A stretch of DNA of 64,000 nucleotides from Astrothelium macrocarpum. Lineage: Eukaryota > Ascomycota > Dothideomycetes > Trypetheliales > Trypetheliaceae. How positions within the stretch are numbered: position 1 is the first letter of the stretch; each line of letters opens with the position of its first letter. Shown here piece by piece: positions 44,451 to 55,984 of this stretch. Under the pieces are notes generated by a model that was given only the letters and a program-made list of their open reading frames with translations, searched no databases and was not told the origin of the DNA. Both the position numbers and the translations under genes were made by a program. Location of the stretch: the NCBI GenBank assembly GCA_021030915.1, contig JAGEMR010000133.1, positions 1 through 64,000 of the forward strand, written 5' to 3'.

Positions 44451-45428
44451 ATGTCATTTACGCCTGGTGTTGATAGGTCGAGTCCATTGCATAACAGCGG
44501 TGCGTATCATCCAATGAAATCTGCATACTCGTAGCTGGAAATAACTACTGATTCGATTGGTCGCATTGGTTCAGGTCAAAACTTTGTACCAACAATCCAC
44601 CACGACACGTATCCATTCATAGACCCCTCTAAGTATTCATTGTCAGGAAGATCGGTCCTTATTACCGGAGCCAGTAAAGGCGTGGGACGTGCCGTCAGCT
44701 TTGGATATATCAAAGCCGGAATCTCTCAAATCGCGCTTGCTGCCCGTACCCCCATCTCAACGGCAGAACTTTTCGAAGCTGCAAAACGTGCTGGGCGAGC
44801 GGAACCTCAGATTTTGACTCTGCAAGTCGATGTCACGAATCGAGAGAACACCGAAATGGCAGCAAGGACGGTTGAAAAGGAGTTCGGAAAACTTGATATC
44901 CTCATAAATAATGCTGGATATCTGGGCAAATTCATTCCCATGCTTGAAGGTGATCCAGATGATTGGTGGGCCAATTATGAGGTCAACATAAAGGGCACAT
45001 ACCTCATGTCGCGTGCTTTTATTCCTTTGCTACTGAAATCCGAGCTAAAAACGGTGGTGAACATGACATCCGGAGGCGCACATCACACATTCAAAGGTGC
45101 TTCGGGTTATCAGAGCTCCAAACTTGCCATACTTCGTTTTTCCGAGTTTCTCAATACAGATTACGGCGAAGAGGGTCTTTTGGCATATTCTGTGCATCCT
45201 GGTGGTGTTCTTACGGACCTGGCAAAAAATATGCCTCCCGAGGTGGCATCAAGACTGCTGATCGATCAGCCCGAGCTTTCAGGCGAGGTGATTCCTTGGA
45301 TAACGAATCAGAAAAGGGACTGGTTAGCTGGAAGGTATTTGAGCTGTACATGGGATATGAGCGATCTAGAGAAACGCAGAGACGAGATTGTCAGGGGAGA
45401 TCTACTCAAAGTGAGAATGGCAGTTTAA
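44451..45428 (+). CDS. Short-chain dehydrogenase/reductase
   Basis: Exons 44451-44499 and 44575-45428 give 300 residues over a 75 bp intron. The Rossmann TGxxxGxG motif is TGASKGVGRAV, NNAG is seen in ILINNAGYLG, and the active site is Ser in NMTSGGAH with YQSSK (Tyr-x3-Lys). This is the classical SDR family, about 250 residues plus a 35-residue N-terminal extension. The coenzyme-binding region contains an Arg after the second strand (AARTP), which favours NADP. The substrate cannot be told. It is convergent with the cupin gene at 45504, with stop codons about 76 bp apart. Confidence 0.92.
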
Positions 45429-45503
45429 AATTTACACTGCTCAATGATTGCATCCGATTACTGGTTGCTTGTAACTTAGAGGTGCGTTTAGGCTATCAAA
45501 GTA

Positions 45504-46066
45504 TTAAGCCAAGGCACCCCCTTGTTCAATAGGTAGTGTGGCGTAACAAGCCATGGCTTTAATATTAGCCTCCTTGGTCATTGGTTTTCCTTGTTCCGCG
45601 ATTTGACTGAGAAGCTTAAAGTAGTTGACATAGAAGCAAGGCGTCATTGTACAAATGAATCTCGATTCCCCATCAGACGGATTGCTAAAGGTATGCGGCG
45701 CTCGGATTGGAACAGTGACATAGTCTCCTTCATGAGCATCGATATGTCTTTCCTCTGGATTCTTCGGGTGTTTTGGAATGTGAAATCGGACGGTGCCTTT
45801 GGTGACGAGAAATGTTTCGTCATGCATCTCATGCCAATGGGCGACTGGGCCATCAGTATGAGGTGGTATGATGCCTTCAACAGTGCCAAGTCGTTGCGCT
45901 ATCATACAGGTAAGCTTGAAGTAAAACTTCTAGACGTACTCTTTTTACCGGTGTTCGAGCCATCTTCCAAAATGCGCATTTGCATTGGCCCGAGGATAAG
46001 CATCTCGCCCGCCTTAGCAGGGACAAAGTTGAGTGCAACATCAGGGACTGGCAACGAAACAGACAT
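45504..46066 (-). CDS. Small cupin-domain protein
   Basis: Exons 45949-46066 and 45504-45898 give 170 residues over a 50 bp intron. The cupin metal-binding motif 1 is seen as HTDGPVAHWHEMHDETFLVTKG, with three His and a Glu in the usual order. The later APHTFSNPSD segment supplies the motif 2 His. This is the quercetinase/oxalate-decarboxylase-like single-cupin type that often binds Fe or Mn and can act as dioxygenase or isomerase. It is paired with the SDR gene (tail to tail) in the same metabolic-looking region. The substrate is unknown. Confidence 0.9.
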
Positions 46067-47394
46067 GTTGATTAGAAAAAATCTAGGAAATGTATGGAGA
46101 GTTGTCGAGAATCGAAGAGTCTAATACGACTTGGAACAAGCTACTGCCGTAGAGTTGGCACAAAATCTGAGAGAACTTTTCAACTGCTACCACTACATCC
46201 GTCAGTCAAAAGTCCTCGTTTGTCAGCATCAAAGATTCGGCGGACGGAGCTGCCAAGATGCCCGAACCACCAGGATATTTGCAAAAATTGTCCCTAAAGA
46301 AGTTGGAGGTAAAGCAAGGCAAGTAGATGCGTGAGTGGATTGCGGGGATGCGAACAGTCCGAAACACCGAGGACTTTCTCAGCTGCTGGAAGTTGATAAA
46401 GTCGTTCCTCGTGCTGTGGCTTAGCTTGAAGACTTGAGCCACCATTCCCGTAGGGTAATCGATCTGGAAGTGTCCACAAGCCAGGTAGGTGACTTTGATA
46501 ACACGGCAACATCTGTCCCAATTCTTACAGCAACATGATAAAAAAGATTATCTAGAAAAGAGATTGTAAGCGCCACGACTACGCCAAGCGGTCGCCAGAT
46601 TGTGTAAGGATCTACTTTGCTTCGCTCGGTTTCGGAAATGTACGGAGTACACGTCTTTCAGTTTGCGGAGGAGACAATGTACTATTTAGTCTACGAAGAC
46701 TGATGGACTGCTGGGCCTTGCTGTAGCATGCTTAGACCGGACCGGATACGCTTTCGACTGGAAATATTGCTGCCTTTACAGTGTAAGATAGCCCCGGCTC
46801 CAAGGACCTCTTGGTTGATGTAGCGAAATGCATCTAAATTCTCTTCTGGTGTCCTAACAGGATTTGACCCATTGCTCGGATTTTGTCGGATCGCGTGCCC
46901 CCAAGCCTCAAATGATTTCTCAGTAGTCAAAGAGGCGTTTTGGGCACGGCTTAGATTAAGCAAAGCACCAATGCCAGATGTTCGTTTGCAAGGCTCGAAG
47001 AGTCGCAGCAGTGCCGTGCAAACGGCGCTCTGCCAAGAAAAACGGGGAAGCCCTAACCCACGCAGCTTAATACCTCTTGCGAATGACCGCAATGTCGCGA
47101 ATTACCACTTATAGCGACGTCTCGATTACATCTCGTGCCAACCTGCATAGCGCGCCAGAGCATGCGGGGCGTTCCTCTTGAAATCGCGCCATGTGCATGT
47201 AGCAGGAATGCATCGCATTAATGTGAAATCTGCTACACCACACTGTTCGACGACACTTCGCGATCCAACGTCCTTTGTTTAGCGGTCAACGACCAGCTGA
47301 TTTGCATATTTGTCTGGTCTTTACATCCCTTCTTACCCGTGATGAGAGTTACCAATTCGCTTTTGTGCAAACACAACCGCAAGTCATCTTTGAA
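46067..47394. other. Intergenic, no gene seen
   Basis: These 1.3 kb lie between the divergent cupin and CET1 genes. Overlapping short frames on both strands (46206-46521, 46691-47092) show no domain. A perfect odd-centred palindrome, TGTACGGAGTACA, lies at 46639-46651. Confidence 0.45.
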
Positions 47395-50116
47395 ATGGAT
47401 CTCAGAGACGTCCTGAATGAGGATGCGTCTCATGCTCGCACAACTCAAATACCTCCACGACCGTCGCCACATCCACAGCTGCCCTCTCACGATTATTTTC
47501 CTCACCAGCATCCCTCCCAAGTCCCCCCGGCCGCCCATCCGACTCACCCTACACCCCCGACGCCACATTCTCAATATCCTCCGCCGCAAGCTTTCCGGCG
47601 CCCCAGTTCTTCAGGCCCGTCAGAGTCGCATTGGCAGCATTCACCAGGCCATACACCTTCGAGGTCGTTTGCACGCAATCAGTACCCGTTTCCACAACAT
47701 CCACCACAGAGTCCAGCGCAAGCGTATGCCTCTTCACATGGATCTCGAGACAACTTCACCAGCGTGCCTCCTTCAAACGCACAATCCTTCGTCCATCACT
47801 CAAGTCCAGTTCTAAACTCTCCCTCAGGACCTCCACTGAGCGCGAATAGTGCACAACCTCCGTCCCTTCATCATTCAATATCACGCCCATCTCCAACTCC
47901 AACTCCCAGCTCTCTCCGTGACCCAACCCCTCACTCGGTTCGAGAAAGTCCGATATCCTCTCAATCGTCATCCCATGCACATCTCCAGCATTATCCTTCC
48001 CAACCAAACACGCCTCTGGGGCCCCCACCACCATTCTATCAGCGCTCCTCAACCCACGGCTTTCGAGATCCGATCAGTCCACATGCGGCACATCAGCGTA
48101 CACTTTCTGGCGCGTCATACGCAGGCTCGAGCATGCCTTCTGCTTCACCTCCTCCAAGATCAGTTGTAGGTCAAGTGGTAGAGTCGCCTCGAGCGCACAC
48201 GCGACAGTCTTCCGAACGCAGCGGACAGAGTCGTGCAGACCAAGTAGAAAGAGAGAGAAGCATAAGCGTGAGCCCCAAAACAAGGGTGCCCAGCCAAACA
48301 CAGATCATGGAACAGAAGCGGAGTGGAAGTCATGATCAGTGGAGAGGCCATGTACAGCAATCATACCATGGACGGTACCAAGATGGAAGAGAGCAGTCTG
48401 CCGCCGGCTCAGTGCAAACTCCAATCACCCCTGTTGTTTCATTGGGATCGCGTGCTTCCAGCCGCGAAGATGCCAGGTTGACACAGACTCCGTTGTCACA
48501 TCTCAATGCACCAATTGATAGTGGCCCAGGTTCGCTTTTTCAACAAGTTGAGAATGGCCTCCAAAATGCATCTATGCTTAATGGAGCACCCATCAATCAA
48601 CGGGGTTCAGCATCAAATGCACCAGAACTCCATTATCCCAATAAAAAAGTGGAAAGTGCGATGCAATCTGTCGATGTGCCTGGGCCACGTTCTAATTCTG
48701 ATAACACATACGCCAATGCGCATTCACCTGCAAATCTGATGCAAACAACGCAAACTACAGTCGGCACCAAAGTCTTCAACAGCCAAATGGCTCCTGTCAA
48801 AAACGAGCAAATGTCACCAGAGTTGACGCCACAAAAGCCTTTGCAAGAGGTCAAGAGTCAAGTCAGTGCAGGTAGCAAAAGAGACATAAGCGTTGCGACA
48901 GATTTTTTGCTGCCTCCACAAAAACGAGTGCGACATGAAGAACCGCCAATATGGGCTCGTAGGTCTCATGTCACTGCTCACATCCGAGCATCACGTCCCG
49001 CGCAGTTGTCAAAACAAGACGCACGCAACTCTCGATTCCAATCTCGGTCAGTAACTCCAATTCCAGGAAAGAGCCCAGCCAATAGTGAAGTAAATGGAAC
49101 AAGAGCACCAACTTCCAGGCCAGACTTTGAAGAGACGAATGATGGACCATTAGGGTATTGGGAGCGTTCCATTACAAATGTGGAGCCGTACAACGACATC
49201 ACCCGCATAGTCACAGACTTTATATACTCTGAACTTGATAGAAGACCAGATATCGCCGTGACTAATGTCGGAGGGAATGTTTCACCAAATGGACAGATCG
49301 AAATCGAAGCCAAGCTTGGTACACTTGTCGATAGACGTAACAATGAGCGCATCCGTTTGCCGGTAGTATCGGCTGTTATACTAGATCTTGAAGCTCGAAG
49401 GCACATTGCATTTGAAAGCTTCATGACCGAGGTAAGCCAGCTGCGAAGATATCACCCGACTCTAGGCTAATCATGCCATTCTGCAGCAACAACACAAGTC
49501 ACTGAACGATTTTCTCAATGCCGAAGTGCAAAAGTCTCACTCCCGACCTCCAACAGGTCAGCGGCCTCGGGTCAAGATTCATTACGAGCACAAACGCGAG
49601 CGCGATTCGTTTCACGAACTTACGGAAGCTGGATTTCAGTCGCTTCCTCTAGCTGCACGAAACATTATTGAGTCCCAAGGCACACTGAAACGCACCAAGG
49701 TCAGAGTTACAAGAGAGCAGAAGTCTGGGAGAGAGACCGCGCGCATTGTCAAGTGTCGACTTGTAGATCTCGACATTTACTGTCCTAGAGAAGCCTTTGA
49801 CGTTCGAATAAGTATCAACCTCGAAGTTGGATTTCAGGGCGAGCTTGAGGACAGCACCAAAGCCAAATTCCCGGATCGCGTCAAGGACCGGCTGAGCTAC
49901 TTGCACCAGGCCTATCAAATCGATCTCACACAAGTCACTGATGGAGGCAGTACCGGTGAAAAACTTCATGAACTGGAAGTGGAGATTAGTAGTGCGGAGG
50001 TTCGGAAGCAGATGAAATTCCTGCAGGAGGGCAGGGATAATGAGCTGGAACGACTAATCAAAGTCTTTTTAGACAATGTCAAGGTGCTTTCAAGGGCTAT
50101 TCCTCCGATGGCCTAA
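47395..50116 (+). CDS. CET1: mRNA 5'-triphosphatase (capping enzyme beta subunit)
   Basis: Exons 47395-49431 and 49487-50116 give 888 residues over a 55 bp intron. The C-terminal 270 residues hold the metal-dependent tunnel-fold triphosphatase. The first metal-binding motif is IEIEAKLGTL, a second acidic-strand motif is ELEVEISSAE near the C-terminus, and basic strands (VKIHYEHKRERD, RTKVRVTREQ) lie between. It removes the gamma phosphate of nascent mRNA before guanylylation, in the nucleus with RNA polymerase II. The N-terminal 600 residues are an extreme Pro/Ser/His/Gln-rich tract, probably disordered; yeast Cet1 also has an extension but a much shorter one. The first in-frame ATG is at 47395. 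Confidence 0.92.
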
Positions 50117-52799
50117 ATTTCGTACTTGGTCCAATTGGTCCCGATCATTTGGCCCACTATACCAATGGTCATGGATGGGAGGCGAGCTTGTTTCAATGCT
50201 TTTTTTTTTTTCCAATTCTCAACTCGAATACCCCTAAACTTTTATGCGCAATTTTTTTTTTTCTTTTTCTGTATTACTGTGGTTTTTTTTTAAAGTCGTG
50301 CTGAACTACCAGCGTGGCGGAGAATTAGTATGGTGGAGCAAATGCGAATGATGCGGCACGTCTACTCCGTGTTGAGGCTGTGATAGCGAAGATGCCTTCA
50401 TGCATTTCGATTGGCTTATTGAGCTCAAAACTATCAGAGTGTTCAAAGATAACCCGATAAACACATTTCCCTTTGTGATGTCATGTCTCGCTAGTCTTTG
50501 AAAAAGCATGTCAAAGGTCTTGAGCTTGACCGAAATTACCATCTCGCTCGGCGCATCCTCCTCCAACTTTCTCACGAATATTGTAGAGAGGTCTTGTCAG
50601 ATTGTGCACAGTACAAGATGTCCGCGATACTCGGAAATTTCGAGCGGGCCCTTCGCGGGACAGCCATGTTAATGCAAATTCAGTTTCTCGTGTCCTGCTT
50701 CCAACGTAGACTATTGGTTTCATTACTCCCGACATGCGTCAGCTGCATAATCTGATGATTCTTGGGAACACTTGGCCCCTCAACAAAGATAGCAGCCATC
50801 ACTGTTGGACACATGGGTTCGGTTTCACCGTGAAATCAGTTAATTAGCTTGTAGCATTCCAACCGGCAGTAAACCTGCCAGCTCGACATAATGAGGTGAT
50901 ATGATGGTCACTTGTGCGTACCTGACAGACTAGTAGAAACCTTTAGCTCCGCCCAAACCTTGCGACTCGTTGGCACGACAATAGGCTAGGATACGGTGGT
51001 CACAACACGGAGGCCAAGCAGCTCCGTACGGCGCAACGCGCTTTCGGAAACCAAAAGGCAGGGAGTGGGTAGAACCAAACGCAGAGGAAGAACTCCATAC
51101 GAACGTCAAACGATTTAGCTCTTCGAAGACCTATCCCATGTTTGTACTTCGGTATTGCGGAGATGACATAAAGCATAGAATGATCTAGGGACAAGAAGCA
51201 AGAAATTGAACTCAACGGTTAATAGATTGCGATAGAAGACAGGTGCAAACTGATGTACGTGAAACTGCTTGGTGCCGGCTTTGCAAGAGCTCCCGTTTAA
51301 GATTCAGAGAAGTTTCATATTTAACCCATTCTCTTCCATCATTGGGTAGTCGCGTATAGCCGATAGCGTTTACCAGGACGAATTGTGAATGTGGTTTTTG
51401 TCCGCTCGCGGTCCAGCACACGAACTACTTTGCCAACTCCATTTTAACATCATGATTGTGTATATTGCATCTTCACTTGGGATTTGTCGATTTTGAACGT
51501 GACCTATTTTAGTGCTGCGGCCTCACGGTAGCTCCAGTTTCAATCGCAATAAACCAAGCGGTTTCGTTGTAGTACGATAAAGAACCGAGCAAGACGATAA
51601 TCCCAGATTAAGAGTGTCTCAAAAGACGGATGGGAACGTTGCAGTTGGCTTTCCCTGAAGTCACAATCTGCAAAGTTTCAAGTTGTCAACCGCGCTGGTC
51701 GGATAAAAACTGGTTGGCCTGCAAACAGAGTAAGTCCACGATGATCCAGCATATTTCGACGTAGATTCTTCATACGTCGTCATTACGCTGTCAGGAATGT
51801 TCTGGCTGAGATTAGAGTAGACTCGCGGGCATGATCTGGAATTACAAATTATTGAGGGGCAAGCACTTGGCGAAGACCTTGAAACCCATTCAAAGTGTTT
51901 TTGATACACTCATCCTCAAGGTCATCTGCACAAAGTCTATTCAAACATAATGAGCTTAGAATTCGATGTGTGTGTTGTCTAAGCGTGTCAAAATGGTTGT
52001 AGGCGACCTTCTTCAGACGTATTCTGTGACTATGTAGGTATTGTCGGCTCGTGCGAATCAGTAGGCAATACTGGCCCAAAGGCGCACATCAACCTGGTAC
52101 TAGAATCCAGCATTGTACCTGTCCCATTATAACAAGATAAGACGGTCTTTGATATGCGTGTCCGGCCTCTCTAGCTAACGCGCCACCAATCTGGATGTTG
52201 CATCCTTACGTCCTGTGGACAATGGAAGTCTCAGCAACTCAATTGATCTGTACGCCGACGATCAGTAGAATCTGGCGGCACTTGACTATGTAGCGATATA
52301 TAGTTGACAAGCAAAGCCGCCAAACAGCAAACGTAAACAGCCTGCGTTGCTTTTGGTTGTAAGGAGTGTTCGATGAAGTCGTATATTTTATTAGGACAAT
52401 GAATTTTTCTCCTTTTTTGTTGCAGACGCCCAAATGACTTGGCGTGATGGGCAAAGAGGATCAACACAAGGACAGTGTAAGTGGATATGCTGTCACTTCA
52501 CGCGTACGCGCTCTGAGCGGCGCGTTTTTTCTTGTCAGGGGTTGGGGTTGGCAAAATCTACTGAATCAACACATGAGATGACCAGATTAGATAGCAGGCT
52601 GAGACGTGATTGGTAGGTTGTTTTGCAGACATCCAAGAAACCTACCCTTAGTTAGGTAGTCAATTTTCCAATGTTCCCATTTGTTGCTTTTCACATCCAC
52701 AAGAAAATTATGTGTCTTTGAGTGCTGAACTATTCGCTTTGGATTCAAAGTCCTATAGCTTATCACGATATTCTAAAAATCAGTGCTTGCTTGCATACC
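50117..52799. other. 2.7 kb intergenic region, no gene seen
   Basis: Three T-runs (about 50202-50212, 50251-50262 and 50284-50292) follow the CET1 stop and probably lie in its 3' untranslated region. The remainder has balanced composition but only short frames without domains, several on the minus strand (51661-52079). It may contain old gene remnants or a promoter for the next gene. Confidence 0.45.
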
Positions 52800-55514
52800 A
52801 TGTCGGGTCATCTTGTGGTTGTGGCTACGAGCCAGCTTAACCAATGGGCTTTGGACTATATTGGCAACCTGAAAAGAATCAAAGATGCAGTCAAACAAGC
52901 TCAGGAAAAGAATGCAAGTGTCTTATTAACACCCGAACTGTCCATTTCAGGATATGGCCTTCTCGATCACTTTCTTGAATTAGACACCGTCATGCATTGC
53001 TGGGAAATTGTTGCAAACATTATTCAAGATGAAGACCTCTACGGTATGGTGATCGATGTTGGCCTGCCAATCATACATCGTGGAGTGCTCTTCAACTGCA
53101 GGTGCATCATACTTGATGGCAAAATAAAATTGATCAGACCCAAAATGACATTGGCTTCCGAAGGCCAGTTTCGGGAGAATCGGTACTTCACCCCTTGGCC
53201 GCGCCGTCACGTCGAAGAATTCATCCTTCCAGAACAGATAGCGGGCATTGTTGGTGAAAAGACAGTGTGCATTGGTGACGCGATCATGACCTTCCGAGAC
53301 GTTCTTATCGGATGGGAGAGTTGTGAAGAACTTTTTCAAGAAAGAGTGCCTCATTCGGATATATATCTGATTGAGTCTGTGGATCTGGTAAATGGACAAT
53401 ATCGTCACAAATTTTGCGCTTCGACCGCTGACGTATAAAGGTCTTAAACAGCTCCGGTTCACATTGGGAGATTCGGTTAGACTTGTCAACTACACGATTT
53501 CCCTACCCGTGCTGACAGGATATCTAGCAAATTGAACCGTACTTAATCACCTTGGATTGTATTATGATTTGTACATAAACTGACTTGATAAGGTCGCATT
53601 GACTTGATACGTTCCGCGACTGTGCGAGGTGGCGCTTACGCTTATAGCAATCAGATGGTGCGTTATCCCCGTTTGAGTAGGTCTTTTGATGGCTTCAACT
53701 AACTTCAGCAAGGGATGTGATGGCGATCGCCTGCTCTATGATGGTTGTGCCATGATTGCAGCCAATGGTGATATTCTTGGAATACTACCACAATTCGAGC
53801 TTTGCGAATCTTCAATTACCACCGCCACCATCGACCTGAATAAGATCCGGGCCTCTCGAATCTCGCCCACTCGAGGATTCCAAGTCATGGCTGAGCATGA
53901 AAGATACAAGAGGATTGGCGTGGATTTTTCTTTGACTCTACCTGCCGGATCTCATCCTCGACTACGTCCTTCAGTACCAGTCAAAGTCAAGTATCACACA
54001 CCACCAGAGGAAATTTCTCTCGGCCCTGCGGTCTGGCTTTACGACTATCTTAGACGAAGTAAACAATCAGGTTTCTTCCTAGCCCTATCTGGGGGTATCG
54101 ACAGCTGTTCCAGTGCAATCATCTGTTTTTCAATGGCACGACTGATAGTTGAAGCAATTGAAAGGGGTAACCGCCAAGTAATTGCAGACTTCCGAACTAT
54201 TTGTGGGGAGCCAAAAGACTCGACATGGATTCCAAAGACGCCTCAGGAAGTATGTCATAGGATTTTTGTCACAGCGTATATGGGAATGAAGAGGCAGTCA
54301 AGTCAACAGACGCGGACCAGAGCTGCAGTCTTGGCACGTGCCATTGGATCGTTTCATCGGGACTTTGACATGGACGACGTGGTCGACTCAACTACAGAGA
54401 CTTTCACGAATACGACTGGCCTCAAGTTGGAGTTCTCTGGCGGTACTGTGTCGAACTTGGCTCTTCAGAATCTGCAAGCTCGTCTTCGTATGGTACATGC
54501 ATACCTTTATGCCTCAACCATAATGACCGCGAGAGGTAAAAAGGGAAGCTTACTTGTTCTCACGTCGTCAAATGTTGACGAATGCTTGAGAGGATATTAC
54601 ACAAAGTAGGTCATAGACCAGTCGTTTCGAGATCAATGGATGAGCGCAATGCTGAGTTTTCTGCACAGGTATGATGCATCATCTGGAGACGTAAGTAGGA
54701 CTTATCAGATGTCTACGAAGCAAAAGTTAATATGTTTTTAGCTTAACCCAATCGGCGCAATAAGTGGCTCTATCCACTCTTTAAGTAATCTTGAAAATCC
54801 GACTGATCACTGGGTATAGGTAAAACAGACCTTCGCGGATTTATCGGGTGGGCGGAGCATGCCTTTGAGTTACCCTGCCTTCGCGGATTCCTTGACGCAG
54901 TACCGACTGCAGAGCTGACACCACTAGAATCTATGCAGACGGACGAAGAAGAAATGGGGATGACATATGCAGAGCTTAGTGTCTTTGGCAAACTGAGGAA
55001 AGTAGAGCGGCAAGGACCGTACTCGATGTTCCAGACACTGCTTCACACATGGAACCACCTGGAACCAAGAGAGATTGCAGGGAAAGGCAAGTGCAAAATA
55101 CCGAGAGTCTTGAACATGGCTGGCTCCGGTGCTGGCCTGCGATTGATTCGGGCTAATACTTACCACAGTGCGGCGCTTCTTTTTTTACTTTGGCATCAAT
55201 CGTCACAAGATGACGACATTGACGCCCGCGGTCCACTGCGAAGTATAGTAAGTCGAGATGAAGATATCCTTGGGTCCGCTGCTATGCTGACTGCGTCAAA
55301 CAGTAATCCGGATGGTACGTGATATCAGCTTTATTACTAAATCGCCTGCTAAAAAGGTTTGCTTGTTCAAACCGAGACGCTAACGGGCGTAGACAACCGA
55401 TTTGACATGAGGCCATTTCTGCTACCTCAATTCGAGCTTGCGTATCGAAAAGTTGATCACGAGATTGAGGCACTGAAGGCAATGGAAGAGGGGCGCGAGC
55501 TTGGTGAAGGCTGA
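52800..55514 (+). CDS. QNS1: Glutamine-dependent NAD+ synthetase, eleven exons
   Basis: Exons: 52800-53387, 53441-53475, 53528-53538, 53593-53657, 53713-54605, 54669-54690, 54742-54763, 54820-55086, 55169-55247, 55304-55314, 55393-55514, giving 704 residues. The enzyme makes NAD+ from deamido-NAD, ATP and glutamine in the last step of NAD synthesis. The N-terminal nitrilase-type glutaminase has the triad Glu46 (PELSISGYG), Lys115 (RPKM) and Cys175 (WESCEE). The C-terminal synthetase has the SGGIDS ATP loop, [11 protein letters not shown] and [18 protein letters not shown]. Two exons are only 11 nt and two are 22 nt. Intron 8 begins with GC (AAAG|GCAAGT). Every junction was fixed by frame and family conservation. 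Unspliced reading would look like a broken gene. Confidence 0.93.
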
Positions 55515-55984
55515 TGCGCATTCTCTCTGATTCCACCATGTAAACATAGAATAGATATTGTCACATAGAGCATGCCGTAGATCAAGCTCTTCGCTTCGTC
55601 CTGTGGCAGCGGAGATGGAAATTCAATTCACGGGTGACCACGGGACGGACAAAGGCAGGCACGTGACAGCCGCGTCCAGGCGTTGACGTGCATCAGTGAC
55701 AACGGAGCAATCAGCAAATGCCAGCTCCAAAGCAGCTTCACCTTTCAACCTCCATTTGATTTCCACCTCTTTCTCTTTCTTCCCGTAATCCACACTCTCT
55801 GAGAGTCTCCGTCGCTTGCGATTATCCACTCGGTCCCCTCTAATCTCCCACCCAAGTCAGACTCACTGTATCAGCGCCAACTCGGCCTCACCGCGCGAGA
55901 GAGCTCTTGCTCGGCTTGTCCGCTCAACACCATCCACCATCCTATCGTATTTAATCCAAGATTCTGTCGCTGCCATCATTTGGC
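55515..55984. promoter_or_regulatory. Intergenic region upstream of RPN2
   Basis: These 470 bp between QNS1 and RPN2 on the same strand are CT-rich just before the RPN2 start (55740-55870), like many fungal housekeeping promoters. The yeast Rpn4 element (GGTGGCAAA) is not seen. Confidence 0.45.

Noticed and set aside
53398..53712. Apparent stop codons and frame breaks in the NAD+ synthetase gene
   Set aside because: They fall inside introns; splicing with the 11-nt microexon restores a continuous conserved protein, so it is not a pseudogene.
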